A stretch of 64,000 nt of DNA from Dimorphilus gyrociliatus (lineage: Eukaryota; Annelida; Polychaeta; Dinophilidae): contig CAJFCJ010000024.1 of NCBI GenBank assembly GCA_904063045.1, positions 1,037,112 through 1,101,111 on the forward strand, in the 5' to 3' direction. Below are positions 23,832 through 35,496 of this stretch, piece after piece. Below the pieces are notes generated by a model. The model was not told where the DNA came from. It worked only from the letters and a program-made list of their open reading frames with translations, and made no database searches. The position numbers and the translations under genes are program-made. Every line of letters starts with the position of its first letter. Within the stretch, counting starts at the first letter, position 1.

Positions 23832-26623
23832 ATGTCGTTCATAGTATTTATTCTCTGCCTGGCGACAGTCACAACTTTTGGAAGAATTATAGAAGATGAT
23901 AACGAATTTAAGAGAGGTATATAACATAACATATATATATACAGCCGCGGTCAAAAATGTTTATACATGAAAAAAAAGAAAATATTTTTTTTAAAAACTC
24001 ATTTTTCTCTAATTTTGAGAAATAAAATTATTTTTCTTAAATAGAATGATGTTGTTTAAAGGGTATTTTATGTAATTTCATACAACATTTGTTTTTTTCA
24101 GCTTTTAAAAGTACTTTTTTTTTTAATTTTAGACAACAAGTGCTTTTTGCAATTAAATTATATAATTTAAAAATGGCCATAAATATCTATAAAAACATGT
24201 TTTTTGTCTAAATAGTTTTTAGAACATTTGAATTTAGAACAAATCTGACTCCGCAGATAATTACTTACATTTCTTTGTCAAAATGAAATATCATTCTCAA
24301 ATTAGAGAGCTAGCAAGGGCGAAAAAAGCTGAAATGACCTATAAAGAACTTGAGGCGGACTTAAATATCCCAAAACCTTCACTCCAGTATATCTGTGAGA
24401 ACAAAAGAGCAGGAAAACCTGACAAAAGGGGAAGACCATCCAAAGCCAGTGAAAGACTGAAGTCACTAATTAAAAGAGAATGCATAAGATTACAGGAAAA
24501 AAGAGAGTTGGCAACTGCTAAAAAAATTAAGGATAACTTAAGCCTGGATCTTTCTGAAAGAACCATTAGAAGGATTCTAAATAAAAATGGAGCAAAGTAT
24601 CTGCCCATTTTGAAGGTATGCCCTTTGTCAGCAAGAGCAAAAACCACACGATTAAATATACTGGGTGGATGGATTCAGAGCCAAGTTGAATATAAAAATG
24701 TGGTCTTCACAGATGAGCCCAGGTTTTCGCTGGATGGTCCGATCATCTGTTAACCTGGCAGCTCAATGACAGGCCAAGGCTCTTTAGAGATAAGCTTCCA
24801 GTTGGTGGAGGAGGAGTGATGGTGTGGGGGTGTATATCCTCAGATGGTGAAGTTTTTATCCAAAGACTTCCCTCCAACATCTCTGGAGAGATTTATGCCG
24901 AATTTCTTCAGGGAACAGTTTTCCCAATTTTGAGGGAAAAATTTGGAGAAAACTTCACCTTTCAGCAGGATAATGCACCCCCACACACTGCCAGAGTAAC
25001 AATGGATATCCTGGAGGAGAATGGAATTCAAGTCCTTGATTGGCCTCCATACTCTCCAGACCTCAACCCCATAGAGAATTTGTGGGGTTATTTAAAAATT
25101 AAAGTGTATGAAATTCAAACACCAAAAATCCTTGACCATTTATGGGACAGGATACAGGAAGAGGTGGACAAAATCAATACAAGCAATAGAGATTTTGTGA
25201 AAAATTTATATAGAGGAATCGGGGAGAGAGTTTGGCAAGTTATTATCAATAAAGGAAACAGAATTAAAAAGTAGTTTTTAGACTGAGACAAAACGCAAAA
25301 ATTTAGAAAAAAAACCTTGACAAACTATGTAATTAAATTTATATAAATATTTTTGGCCATTTTTTTTGGGACTATTTTTAATGATAAATAAACATAGAAT
25401 TAAAAAACATTCTTTTTTTTATATAAGAATATTTTTTTCAGTAAACTAAATCCATTTTCTGGTTTATAACATATTCTTCAACAAATATTTAAAAAAAGAA
25501 CAAACAATTTTGTTGAAGAAATCCAAAAAAAAATTATTTTATAGAAAAAAAAAATTTTTTTTTTCATGTATAGATATTTATGACCGCGGCTGTATATATA
25601 TATATATATGTTTTGTGAAACTAAAACAAGTAATACATATATTAAAAGATGAAGGTAGGAAAATAAGATAAGGAAAATAAAAGTATCAAAGGAAAAAAAT
25701 TGACTATTTTCTTGAACGAAAACAACTGTTAAATTAATTGTAAACAAATTAGGCAATTAGCAGTAGCAGTAGACCATAGAAATATGGAAAAAAGGACTAT
25801 ATTACTAAAATAAATAATATATTTATAAAATATGAAAATACACTAATGAAATGCCATTTGCGTTTCATTCATTTTACATAGAGAGCTATATTTCTTTCTA
25901 TTCCTTCAATCGTACTATCATGTTTGCTTGAGCATTTTCTGTTACTTTTCTACATTCATATATAACTTTTATACTAGGAAATTACAAACTCTATTAGTTT
26001 GACGTCAAAGATGATTCGGAAAAAAGTCAAAAACAAATTGATGTAATAAAACTTGTAGTAGAGATACAACTTCATTCTTCTGTTAGTTAATATTTCTCTT
26101 TTATATAATCAATTTTCTTTTTCATGTGACTTGTTTTGTCTTGTCTCGAAGTTATTTCAATAATAAAAATAATATATTTCAATGTACTGTAATTCATCAT
26201 TTATATTTCTCAGATGCTAAATACTCCTTTTCACTTTTTTACTAGCAATAACAAGATAAATGAATATCCATGAGAAGATAATAATGAACTATCTCTTTTC
26301 GTTAGGTTATGCGGTACCTGGTTTAATGATGATGGACGACTACCAAAATGGTAAGAGAAATGTACCGGGGATTATGATGCAAGACTTGTTTGACGATATG
26401 GACAAAAGATCATTAACCCCCGTTCCCTTCTATTGTAATAAGAAGTAAGTATAAAAGATAATTATTTTAGCCAATAGATGGCATTTCAATAATGTGATTT
26501 TCTACCAGAGCACCTTGTCAGAATGGTGGTATCGGACCGAAAATAACGCAAAGACGGGGAAGAGCTGTTTGCGTATGCCTATGCCGGAAAGGCTTTAAGA
26601 ACGCGTGGTGTACAAAGAGTTAA
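23832..26623 (+). CDS. Secreted peptide precursor with KR sites and a six-Cys tail
   Basis: Three exons (23832-23916, 26306-26444, 26509-26623) join in phase to 112 residues. Exon 1 encodes a signal peptide (MSFIVFILCLATVTTFG) and a short acidic spacer ending FKRG. Exon 2 encodes two related acidic peptides bounded by dibasic sites. The first begins YAVPGLMMMDDYQN and is followed by GKR, which would give a C-terminal amide. The second begins NVPGIMMQDLFDDMD and is followed by KR. Exon 3 completes a basic C-terminal module with six cysteines and a CQNGG motif, resembling a small EGF-like or knottin fold (C-x5-C ... CVCLC-x7-10-C). Release by prohormone convertases is inferred from the KR sites. 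Intron 1 (2.4 kb) contains a 1.65-kb Tc1 element. I recognise no named family; a neuropeptide, growth-factor-like or venom-like secreted peptide are all possible. Confidence 0.72.
23942..25592 (+). mobile_element. Tc1-type transposon, nearly intact
   Basis: Inverted repeats begin CAGCCGCGGTCA at 23942 and, reading inward, at 25592. They match at 33 of 36 positions and are flanked by TA on both sides (23940-23941 and 25593-25594). Total length is 1651 bp. One transposase frame lies inside. The element sits within a TA-rich tract in intron 1 of the peptide-precursor gene, in the same orientation as that gene. The high similarity of the ends and the almost complete transposase suggest fairly recent insertion. 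Confidence 0.93.
24283..25274 (+). pseudogene. Tc1-family DD34E transposase with one frameshift
   Basis: The first frame (from ATG 24283) has an HTH region, an AT-hook-like KRGRPSKAS and the first catalytic Asp in VVFTDEPRFSLDGP. It then runs into a stop at about 24751. A one-base loss near 24737 explains this, because the neighbouring frame continues with DHLLTWQL and MVWGCISSDGEVF. The second Asp follows in FTFQQDNAPPHTA and the Glu in YSPDLNPIENLWGYL. Exactly 34 residues separate the last two catalytic residues, so it is the DD34E class. The lesion looks like the only one, so the copy is probably inactive but recent. Confidence 0.9.
25595..26305. other. Rest of intron 1 of the peptide precursor
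   Basis: AT-rich sequence between the Tc1 right end and exon 2. An unsupported minus-strand frame overlaps 25478-25756. No other feature is seen. Confidence 0.5.
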
Positions 26624-27174
26624 GAAGAACGAAATTTTTAGAGAGATATAAAATAAAAAGCTTAAAAATATAGGATGAAAAGAAGAAAGAAAAGGAATAT
26701 TATATACATATTAAAAAATATTTCTATATATAAATATACATTCTAATTATTATGAATAACTTTAATGCACTATTTAATATAGGAAACAAACAAACAAACA
26801 TAAAAATGTATTAATGTTTCTTCCTTTTTCCTAAATTCTCTCAAAAAGTAGATAAATAAACTATTCGTAAAAGAATATTTGTATAATAACTATGTACAGT
26901 TTTATCTTTATATTTAAGCCCTATTAAAAGGCTATACACTATAAAATATACAATTTTCACTATCTGAGTCATACGGAGAGACAAGTCAATAATACTGTTT
27001 TAAGGGTAAATTAGGGACAATTATTATTGATTGTTTATCACTAGATATAAGTTCAATATATAGAATATTCAATAATTTTAACAGTTGTCTTATTTTTCAC
27101 AATTCATTCAATATTTTTAGTTTTTTAACTAGTCAAATATATAAATCTGCTATCAATAATAAACACTTGAACAG
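26624..27174. other. Intergenic stretch
   Basis: 3' flank of the peptide-precursor gene, then AT-rich sequence up to the first matrixin promoter. Nothing coding is seen. Confidence 0.5.
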
Positions 27175-27182
27175 TATATAAG
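27175..27182 (+). promoter_or_regulatory. TATA box of matrixin 1
   Basis: TATATAAG at about 27175-27182 is followed by GAGCGAG, about 63-70 bp before the ATG at 27245. Confidence 0.5.
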
Positions 27183-27244
27183 GAGCGAGAATATTTCATA
27201 TTTTATCATCGTGGAAGATAGAAATCTGCAGTAGAAAACTAAAA

Positions 27245-28299
27245 ATGTTTACTCTCTATCTAACTCTCATTATACTTCAACAAGTATTGTCTGATTCAAG
27301 CAATCTTTGCTTGAATGACGATGAAACTTTGGTAAAAGTTGAACAGTACTTGGAGAAATTTACTGTTTACAAGAAACAGAATGATATTGGATCTAGTTGC
27401 AAGAGTCTAGAATTCAGCCAAGCTATTAAAAGGTTGTATAAAAGAAAGAAGGAATATTTAATTTTTCTTTCAGTTAATTTTCAATATTTTCATAAATTTA
27501 CTAAGCCTAAAGAAGGAATTGGGATTAGAACAAAGCGATACCATAACCGATGAACTCTTAAAAATAATGAAAGAAGATAGATGCGGAAATATTGAGTCTG
27601 GTGTCCAAGAGCAAACTCAATTCAAATGGCAGAATCCTTTAGATATTACTTATTGTTTTAATTATAAAAATGCTACTGAAAATGATGAAACTATGTACAT
27701 CTACCTAGAAACTGAAGCTATACAAGTAGCTCTTAACGACTGGAGTTTTAATGCAAATATTGAATTTAGGTTTGTTTTATGCGTAGAGAATAAAGATTTA
27801 ATTAAAAAACTTTAATTATTTCCATAGACAAGTTAACCCTGATTGGGTTGAATCTACTTTCTGGGAACTTCAACAATCTTGCGGTCTTGCATTTAGATTT
27901 GCTAGTGGAGATCACAGTTGGATGCATCCAGGACCTTCTAAGGGATTTGATGGCCCTGGAGGTGTCCTTGCTCATGCTTTCTTCCCTGGTCTCGGAGACG
28001 TACATTTCGATAAAGATGAAGACTGGGACTGGGACGAAACCAAAAATAAAAAGAGTCTTTACTACGTTGCTCTTCATGAAGTTGGTCATTCCCTAGGCCT
28101 AACACACTCAGCTGATCCAACCGCCGTCATGTACCCAACTTACAGACCATCAAACGCTAAAAATGGATTACCATCTGATGATGTACAAAGGATTCAGGCT
28201 TTATATGGTAAATATATAAAGATAAAATAAAGTAAATAAAGTACATAAACTATTCTTTCCTCTTTGTTTTTTTTATATAACACAGGTGCCAAATCATAA
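27245..28299 (+). CDS. Minimal matrix metalloproteinase (matrixin 1)
   Basis: Four exons (27245-27432, 27506-27769, 27828-28207, 28286-28299) join in phase to 281 residues. It is a secreted zinc endopeptidase. The order is a signal peptide (MFTLYLTLIILQQVLSDS), a propeptide with a degenerate cysteine switch (EDRCGN in place of PRCGxPD), and a catalytic domain. The zinc site is HEVGHSLGLTHS (H234, H238, H244, with catalytic E235), followed by the Met-turn AVMYPTY. Calcium/zinc structural loops are visible in GFDGPGGVLAHAFFPG and GDVHFDKDEDW. The protein stops at ALYGAKS, so it lacks a hinge and hemopexin domain, like MMP7/MMP26-type enzymes. It is tandem with a close paralogue 1.4 kb downstream. 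Confidence 0.9.
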
Positions 28300-29595
28300 A
28301 TCCGAAAAAGTCTCACTACCTAGATCTTCAATATGATGGAAACGACTAACACTTCACCTTAGAATATTCTATAAAGCATTGCAAAAGTATTATAATAAAG
28401 TACATGTTATTGTATTAAATGTTAATTTAATTCTTGCACTAATGTATATATCTATATGTGTCTATATAGATATATATATATATATTTGATTATGTCAATT
28501 ATTGAGAAAAATGATTAAAAATAAAAAGAGATTATGGAAACTTAATGATTTCTTTATCTTATATAGTATTAATACTATATTTTAAAACTATCATTCTCTA
28601 TCAAACTACATATGAACAGTTTGTTCGGGTATAGACAGTATAATAAAATCTAAGAAAAAGAAGAAAACTCTCCTCAAAGGGATAATTATCACGATATTTT
28701 TAACTTGTAAAAATTCGCTTCAATAATCCTCTTGATTACCTGAATTAATTAATTGCTTATTATAAAAGGAAGCGATGAGGAAAGCCAGAAAAAATCCTCT
28801 GTGATATATGTCTATATTGTTTATATTTACTTCGTCTTAGGAAATAACACAAATTTGTATAAGAGAAATCAGAGCATTCACACATTAAAGATATACTGCA
28901 TTTGTAGTCTATTTTGAAAATTTGATAAGCTTTATCAAAGTGTTAAAAAATATTTAAAAACATGAGAGAATACCTCCATTAATTTATATTAGAATACAGT
29001 TTTTGAAAAGAAAACTAATGTTTGTTATATAAGCTAAACATTGACTAAATAATAATATAAATAAATAACAATTATGAATGAACTAAACTGTTGATATAAT
29101 CAAGAAAACTATTAAGGTTATTTACTAGATAATCATTAAAAAAGTAGCATAATGCTATATATATATATATGATGCAAAAAAGAAAAAAAAACAAGATTAG
29201 ATCTTTGTTAGTGCAATTACTACTTTTTATATTTTGCCTTTTTAAGTTTCCTTTTGTTTGTTATTTTTTTTTTATAAAAAAAAAATAACAATAAATAAAT
29301 AAAGAGAGAAAAACTTTAATGTTTGGACAGTTTTAAGTTTTTTTCTTTTCAATTTATACGAAATATAGACAATGAATATAGAAAATTATTAAAAATAGTT
29401 ATGTATTGATGTGTATTTGTCAAAATATGAAATAATATAAATTATAATTGGTTTAATATCCTTATACGGCATAAAATTATCCATTTATGCTAACTATGAA
29501 AAATTATTTAGCTGTTTATAGCTGAATTACTAAACATAGACTTTGAATTTGATATAAACAATTAATTAAGGGCGCTTTTTTAGTAATTGAAAAAC
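28300..29595. other. Spacer between the tandem matrixins
   Basis: AT-rich, with short TA runs and no coding sequence. It probably contains the 3' UTR of matrixin 1 and regulatory sequence of matrixin 2. Confidence 0.5.
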
Positions 29596-29603
29596 TATAA
29601 AAG
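29596..29603 (+). promoter_or_regulatory. TATA box of matrixin 2
   Basis: TATAAAAG lies 88-95 bp before the ATG at 29691. An upstream in-frame non-ATG stretch exists, but 29691 is the first ATG followed by a signal peptide. Confidence 0.55.
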
Positions 29604-29690
29604 GGACCTGAATCTTGTAGAATTATTCAGTTCTTGAATATATTTCTCCAACGGACAGAATACGAGAAGGAAGATATAGAGGAGTTTAAA

Positions 29691-30673
29691 ATGATTTCTA
29701 TTTATCTCTCTTGCTTATTTATTGCATTTGCCACGGCTTTACCTAGAGTTGATAAATATGACACTAGTCTCGAAAACTATGAAATAATGGCTGAAATAGA
29801 AGAATATTTACTACAATTTTCCGACTATCAAAAGCCCCAAGAACTCACTAGTTTCTGGGAGAGTGACTCATACAAAGATTCCTTGATTGGGTATTTTTAG
29901 TTAGAATACGGAAAATGTTTACTAGTTTTTGTCAATGTCAATAATTTTTTTTTCAGAGCTAAAAGAGAATTGGGATTGGAGGAAAATACCGAAATTACAA
30001 GTGAATTTCTTGACTTAATTAGACAAGACAGATGTGGAAATTCAGAATCTAAAGAATCTCTTGCATTTAGCGCTGTTCTTAAATGGCCAAATAAAAACGA
30101 CATAACTTATTGTATTGATTACGATAATTTACATCCAACCATCCCGGTTAGCAAACAAGTTGGAATTTTTGAACAAGGTCTAATAGACTGGAATAAATAT
30201 GCTAATTTCAAAGTTAGGTTAGTTATCTATTAGTTCTTTATATTGACTTCTTATTGATAATGTCTATGGAGAATTATACGTTTTTTCAATATTGCAGACG
30301 AGTTGCATTCCCTAAAGGATATACAAAGTTTTGGAAATTTCAACTTGCTTGCGGAATTGCTTTTAGATTTGCTCCCAAATATCACGACTATATGCACAGC
30401 GGTTCAAACTATAATTTCGATGGCAGAGGCAAGGTTCTTGCTCATGCTACTCTTCCTCAAGATGGAGATATTCACTACGATATGGCTGAACCATGGGCAA
30501 CTGATGGATCATCCGGAACCAAAGACTTATACTCTGTTACAATCCACGAACTTGGTCATTCTTTGGGTCTAGCTCACTCACGAGAGAGATCAGCCGTTAT
30601 GTACCCAATTTATGGTTATAAAAAGAAGATATCTAGTGATGATATCAACGGAATTCGAGCCCTATACGGTTAA
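29691..30673 (+). CDS. Minimal matrix metalloproteinase (matrixin 2)
   Basis: Three exons (29691-29890, 29957-30217, 30298-30673) join in phase to 278 residues. Intron positions and phases match matrixin 1, so the pair arose by tandem duplication. It has a signal peptide (MISIYLSCLFIAFATALP), a degenerate cysteine switch (RQDRCGNSE), and a catalytic domain with HELGHSLGLAHS (H237, E238, H241, H247) and the Met-turn AVMYPIY. No hemopexin domain follows. The frame stops directly after ALYG. A G|GTTAAT donor there and an acceptor before GCCAATAA near 30733 would give ALYGQ, paralleling the extra last exon of matrixin 1, so the exact 3' end is open. Confidence 0.9.
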
Positions 30674-31286
30674 TAGTCTTTATGGAACAAAAAAAAACAC
30701 AAAAATCTAAGTCTTTTTTCTTCTTTTTATAGGCCAATAAGACGTTTCTTCACAAAACTTTTAAAGACGCTTACAAAAGCTTATTTAATCGGCAGCCAAA
30801 ATGAAAGGAACCATTGCACGAGAATGTTTAATATATATATATATATATTTAGCACTTAGTATAATGTAATTGTTCTAAAAAATTAATACAAATCTTAACA
30901 TAATAGATGAACAACCGAAGAAATAATGAGTTACTTTTATTAAATACTACTCTAGATTTTCTATTCGATGCTCATAACTCGAAGGCAACCTGATTGTCCA
31001 TATAAATTACAGAGAGAAGTTAGCTTGAAGGAATAATTAACAAATTGTTAAAGTAAAAGAAAAGAAAAATTAAGTAAATCTATTAATGAACAATTAATAA
31101 TAGAATTTCGTGTAAGACAGGAAAGTATCACAAAAGAAAACATTTTAAACCTCAGGATAAAATCGTTACTTAAACAATAATTTATAAGGCACGATCACAA
31201 CGTATAGAACGAAATGCCCCCTTTTCTACTCGTCTACAATCGGTATATGTATAGCAGTAGTTATATACAGTATATATTCTAATATA

Positions 31287-31320
<34 letters not shown>

Positions 31321-31352
31321 AGAAACATACTGCTGATTGATTATTGCTAGAT
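30674..31352. other. Spacer ending in a (TA)n tract before the receptor cyclase
   Basis: AT-rich sequence with a (TA)n run at 31289-31317 that ends about 35 bp before the ATG at 31353. The end of this run, TATATAGGGA, could act as a TATA element. Confidence 0.45.
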
Positions 31353-33294
31353 ATGTTGGCCTACCGGCTACTTCTTTTTCTCTCCTTCTCTTATCCTTGC
31401 TTTCTCATTCGATATAATTTTAAACTTGGATTAAGTTTTCCATCAAGTCAGGATAGAAATAATCGGTTTTCGGCCGAAGCTACATCGGGGGCAGTTTCAA
31501 TCGCTATTCAAGAATGTAAAGATAGAGATTTCTTGAGAGATATTAATTTAAGGTATTATCATTTTGTTTGTTTGTCAATTAGTAAATAAATTATAGATAA
31601 TGAATAAATTTATACTTGTTAATATTTTATAGTATTGTTTGGAAAGTTAGCAAAAAAGTTTGCGATAGATTCGAAGGATCTGCAAGTATTTATAAACTAA
31701 TAGACGATGAGAATGTTGATGTGGTAATTGAATCAGCCTGTTCTTGGGGTAAAACAATATCTATTGTTTATATATATTATATATATAGATATATATATGC
31801 ATATAATATTATTAACAAGCTATAATGTTAACCATCTAGTCACTTTGTCTGCCGCTACTTATTCGAGCTATAAAAATACAATGCTTTATGCCGTGTCATC
31901 AATTGATCCTGAACTATCAAATAAAAAAATTTATAATACTCTTGTCAGACCGGGTGTACCCAATTACAGTACAATGGGTTCGTTAATTATGAGTTTTCTG
32001 GACTATTTTAAATGGAAAACTGTGGCAATTATGTCAGTTGATTATGATTATTGCGGTTTAGGTCTAAGATCTCTCGTTGAAATGTTTAAATCAAGGCATC
32101 TTAATCTTGTCGATAATATTCATATCGGTGAAACCGATGGAAAAGTTGAAATTGATAATTATTTGGAAAGATTATCCACAAGAACTAGAAGTATATTCCT
32201 CTTTTTTTCATATAACTTTTCAATCTTCCTTCATTTATAGGCTTATTGAATATTTACAGTTATAATCCTATGCGCATCCGAAGAACAAATAAGAACTATT
32301 TTAACTATTGCTTATGAGAAAGAAATGAAGTCTGAGGAATACGTTTTTCTATATTACCATAAGATTCCTACAAACTTTACTTTTAGACCATGGAGAAGCG
32401 ATGAAGAAATGGACTTGTATAGACCTCTTATTCAAATAACAGTAAGCTCATTGGTTGGGGAGAAAGTTGATAATTTTATAAAACAAGTTCAAATTGAAAG
32501 TGCTAATGCGCCATTTTATCAAGATTTGTTTTTAAGGAATAATTGGCTACCATCATCCTTTAGTGTATTTACATACGAGACTACTATACTTGTTTGTAGT
32601 ATACTAAACGAAACTGCAACATTCAATTACAGTATTAGAGATGTTTCCCATGTTATGAATCGTTCAAAAAGTCAAATTGTTCAAGGTCGATTCGGTAGGA
32701 TACAATTGGATAATAATGCTGATCGTTTACCAGATTATTGGGTTTGGCACTTTGACCAGGAAAATAGAGCTTACTCTCATTGGATGGACATTGAGTTTAC
32801 TGGAAACCATGAAAATTCTGTCAAAGTATATTTAGTGAATGATAGAAATTGGGACGTTCCTAGTGATATGCCTGCATGCGGATTTCAAGGAGAATTATGC
32901 AGGAAAGATGATACTTCTGGTTAGCTATTCTTATATTTCATAGTATATTTAATAATTTTTTCAACAAGATTAACGTCCACTTATCTTTGCAGGTTCCTTA
33001 ATCTTACCAGTTGCTTTACCATTATTATTGGTATGTCTTGTCGTATTTATTTCACTTGTATATTTATATATAAGGTAAAAGAAATTTTTTATCCTTTCTT
33101 CTGCCACTTTTGACGAATGACTTTCTATTACATGTTAATTTATTTTCATTTCCCTTCTCTGCCTACTGTTCGTCACCATTCATTCAATCTATAAATTAGG
33201 AAAAGACGGATTAATTATGAAATAGATAAGAACATTTGGAAAATTGAAATAGAAGAAGTTCGCGTTTTATCGGTAAAAACAAATTAGACTCTTT

Positions 33295-33330
<36 letters not shown>

Positions 33331-35496
33331 TATATACTGTATAATACATTAATATTTCTTAGAATGCATCAAGCTCATTTACCAAATCCGGTCTAACTTC
33401 TGGTAGTGGAGATACTGGAAATACTAAAATCACTAGTGAGCAACTTTTTACAAAAGTGGGAATTTACAAAGGACGAACAGTAGCTATTAAAGAAGCAATT
33501 TTAAGAAGATCGTTTATGGAAGAGAAGAAATTTCTGGCTAATCTTCGAGAGGTTTAATCAAAATATAATTTCATTTTAAATGAAAGTGAAAATTAATCTA
33601 ATAAGCCTCCATTTTAATTTTACTACCATTCTTAGATGAAATACATGTCGCATGAGAATATTAATCAATTCGTTGGCTTTTCTTTTAACAATGAAATTGA
33701 TCATATTATTTGGTTGTACTGTTCGAAAGGAAGTCTACAAGATGTATTACAAAATGATTCAATATCACTTGATAATATATTCAAAAGATCTTTAATAGTA
33801 GATTTAGCTAATGGTCTTAATTATATACATTCATCGGCGATTGGCGTACACGGACATTTAAGTACTGGACATTGTTTAATTGATAGTAGATGGATTTTAA
33901 AAATTAGTTCATTTGGAATGAACGATTACAAATATTATGAATATACATCAAAAAACGAAGCGGAAGTGTACAAAATATTTAAATGTTTAATTTGGCTTGC
34001 ACCCGAAATTCTAAGAACAAACTTTTTTGCCGATTCAAAATTTTTAATTCCTGGAGGAAATCAAAAATCAGATATTTATAGCTTTTCTTTAATTATTTAT
34101 GAGATTATTACTAGAAAATTACCATTTCTCAATGACGGCGTACATCCAAGAGGTCTTATCATACTTTCTAATATTTTAAACCTATTCATTTATCTCCTTT
34201 ACATGACAACCTCTTAGACGTTGTAAATAGGGTGAAAAATGGTGAACATCAACCATATAGGCCTGTTACTGATGATTCCGAAGAATTGAATGATCAAGAT
34301 AGAGCTTTCTTAAGATTGGCTAAAGACTGTTGGAAAGAAAATGTGAACGAAAGACCCCTGTTGTCAGCTTTACAAAAAGATATAAAAAGAATATGCAGGG
34401 GAAGGTAGGAATTTGAAAAGAAAACAATACTCATACTTTATTAAACATATATTATAAATATACTCATAAGGGCTAATAATATAATGGATGTTATGATTCA
34501 TAAATTAGAAACTTATACTAATAATCTAGAAGAGATTATATCGAATAGAACAACTGAACTTATGGAAGAGAAAAGGAAAACTGACCGTCTTTTGTATAGA
34601 ATGTTACCTTCGTAAGTATTTACTAGCTCTTTCCTTATGCTTTGTTCTTTATTCTTTTTTGTCATATGTATTAAATAGTACCGTTGCCGAAAAATTGAAA
34701 ACTGGCGCGGAAGTTGAAGCGGAACTTTATGAATCTGTTACGATATTCTTTTCGGATGTTGTTGGTTTTACTGTACTTTGCTCTTTAAGTACTCCCATGC
34801 AAGTTGTGTATTTGTTAAATGACTTGTACACGCTATTCGACGATATTTTAGAAAAATACGACGTCTACAAGGTAAGATGAAATATATCACTTATAAAACC
34901 GCCATCTACCGTATTCTATGCTAAACTTTTATATTTACTTAACACGTTACAGATAGAGACAATTGGTGACGCTTATATGGTTGTATCTGGTTTGCCAAAG
35001 AGGAATGGTAAACGTCACGCAACAGAAATAGCGGATGTAGCTTTGCATTTATTAGATTCAGTGAAAGAGTTTAAAATCCGCCATAGGCCAGAAGAGCAAT
35101 TAAAATTAAGAATAGGCATTCATACAGGACCTTGTGCAGCGGGAGTTGTAGGAATGACAATGCCAAGGTTATTAATAAACTCTTTATCCTTTGATAGATA
35201 AAGTAATTAAATTATTCTTTATTTTGTAAATATAGATATTGCCTTTTTGGAGATACTGTAAACGTGGCAAGTAGAATGGAGAGTAGTGGAGAAGCCCTAA
35301 AAATACAACTAAGCCAAAAGAGCAAGGACACTCTTGATGCTACAGAAGAATCAAAATATTTATTATCATATCGGGGAAAAATCAACGTAAAGGTAGTTAA
35401 ATGTAATTTAGTTCCCTTATCAGATATAATAATCATTATCTTCTCATCAAGGGGAAAGGAGAGGTAACTACTTACTGGCTTAATGGAAAGATGTAA
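31353..35496 (+). CDS. Receptor guanylyl cyclase (natriuretic-peptide-receptor type)
   Basis: Fourteen exons join in phase to about 1041 residues: 31353-31552, 31633-31748, 31840-32190, 32260-32919, 32993-33074, 33200-33272, 33363-33551, 33636-34152, 34218-34404, 34471-34611, 34679-34871, 34953-35167, 35236-35392, 35452-35496. The enzyme makes cGMP from GTP in response to an extracellular ligand. The order is a signal peptide, a periplasmic-binding-type ligand domain (to about residue 440), one TM helix ([20 protein letters not shown]), and a kinase-homology domain with TVAIKEAIL. In that domain HRD is replaced by VHGHLST and DFG by SSFGM, so it is a pseudokinase. A dimerisation helix (LLYRMLPS) and the cyclase domain follow. 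Cyclase motifs are FFSDVVGFT (metal Asp), [16 protein letters not shown] and [16 protein letters not shown], which carry the Glu/Cys guanine-selecting pair. The C-terminus is [14 protein letters not shown]. Introns are about 50-130 bp. Confidence 0.93.
33299..33329. repeat. (TA)n microsatellite
   Basis: About 15 TA units in the intron between exons 6 and 7 of the receptor guanylyl cyclase. Confidence 0.9.

Noticed and set aside
25478-25756. 92-codon frame on - at the Tc1 right end
   Set aside because: Runs across the transposon boundary and is Phe/Leu-rich from AT-rich DNA.
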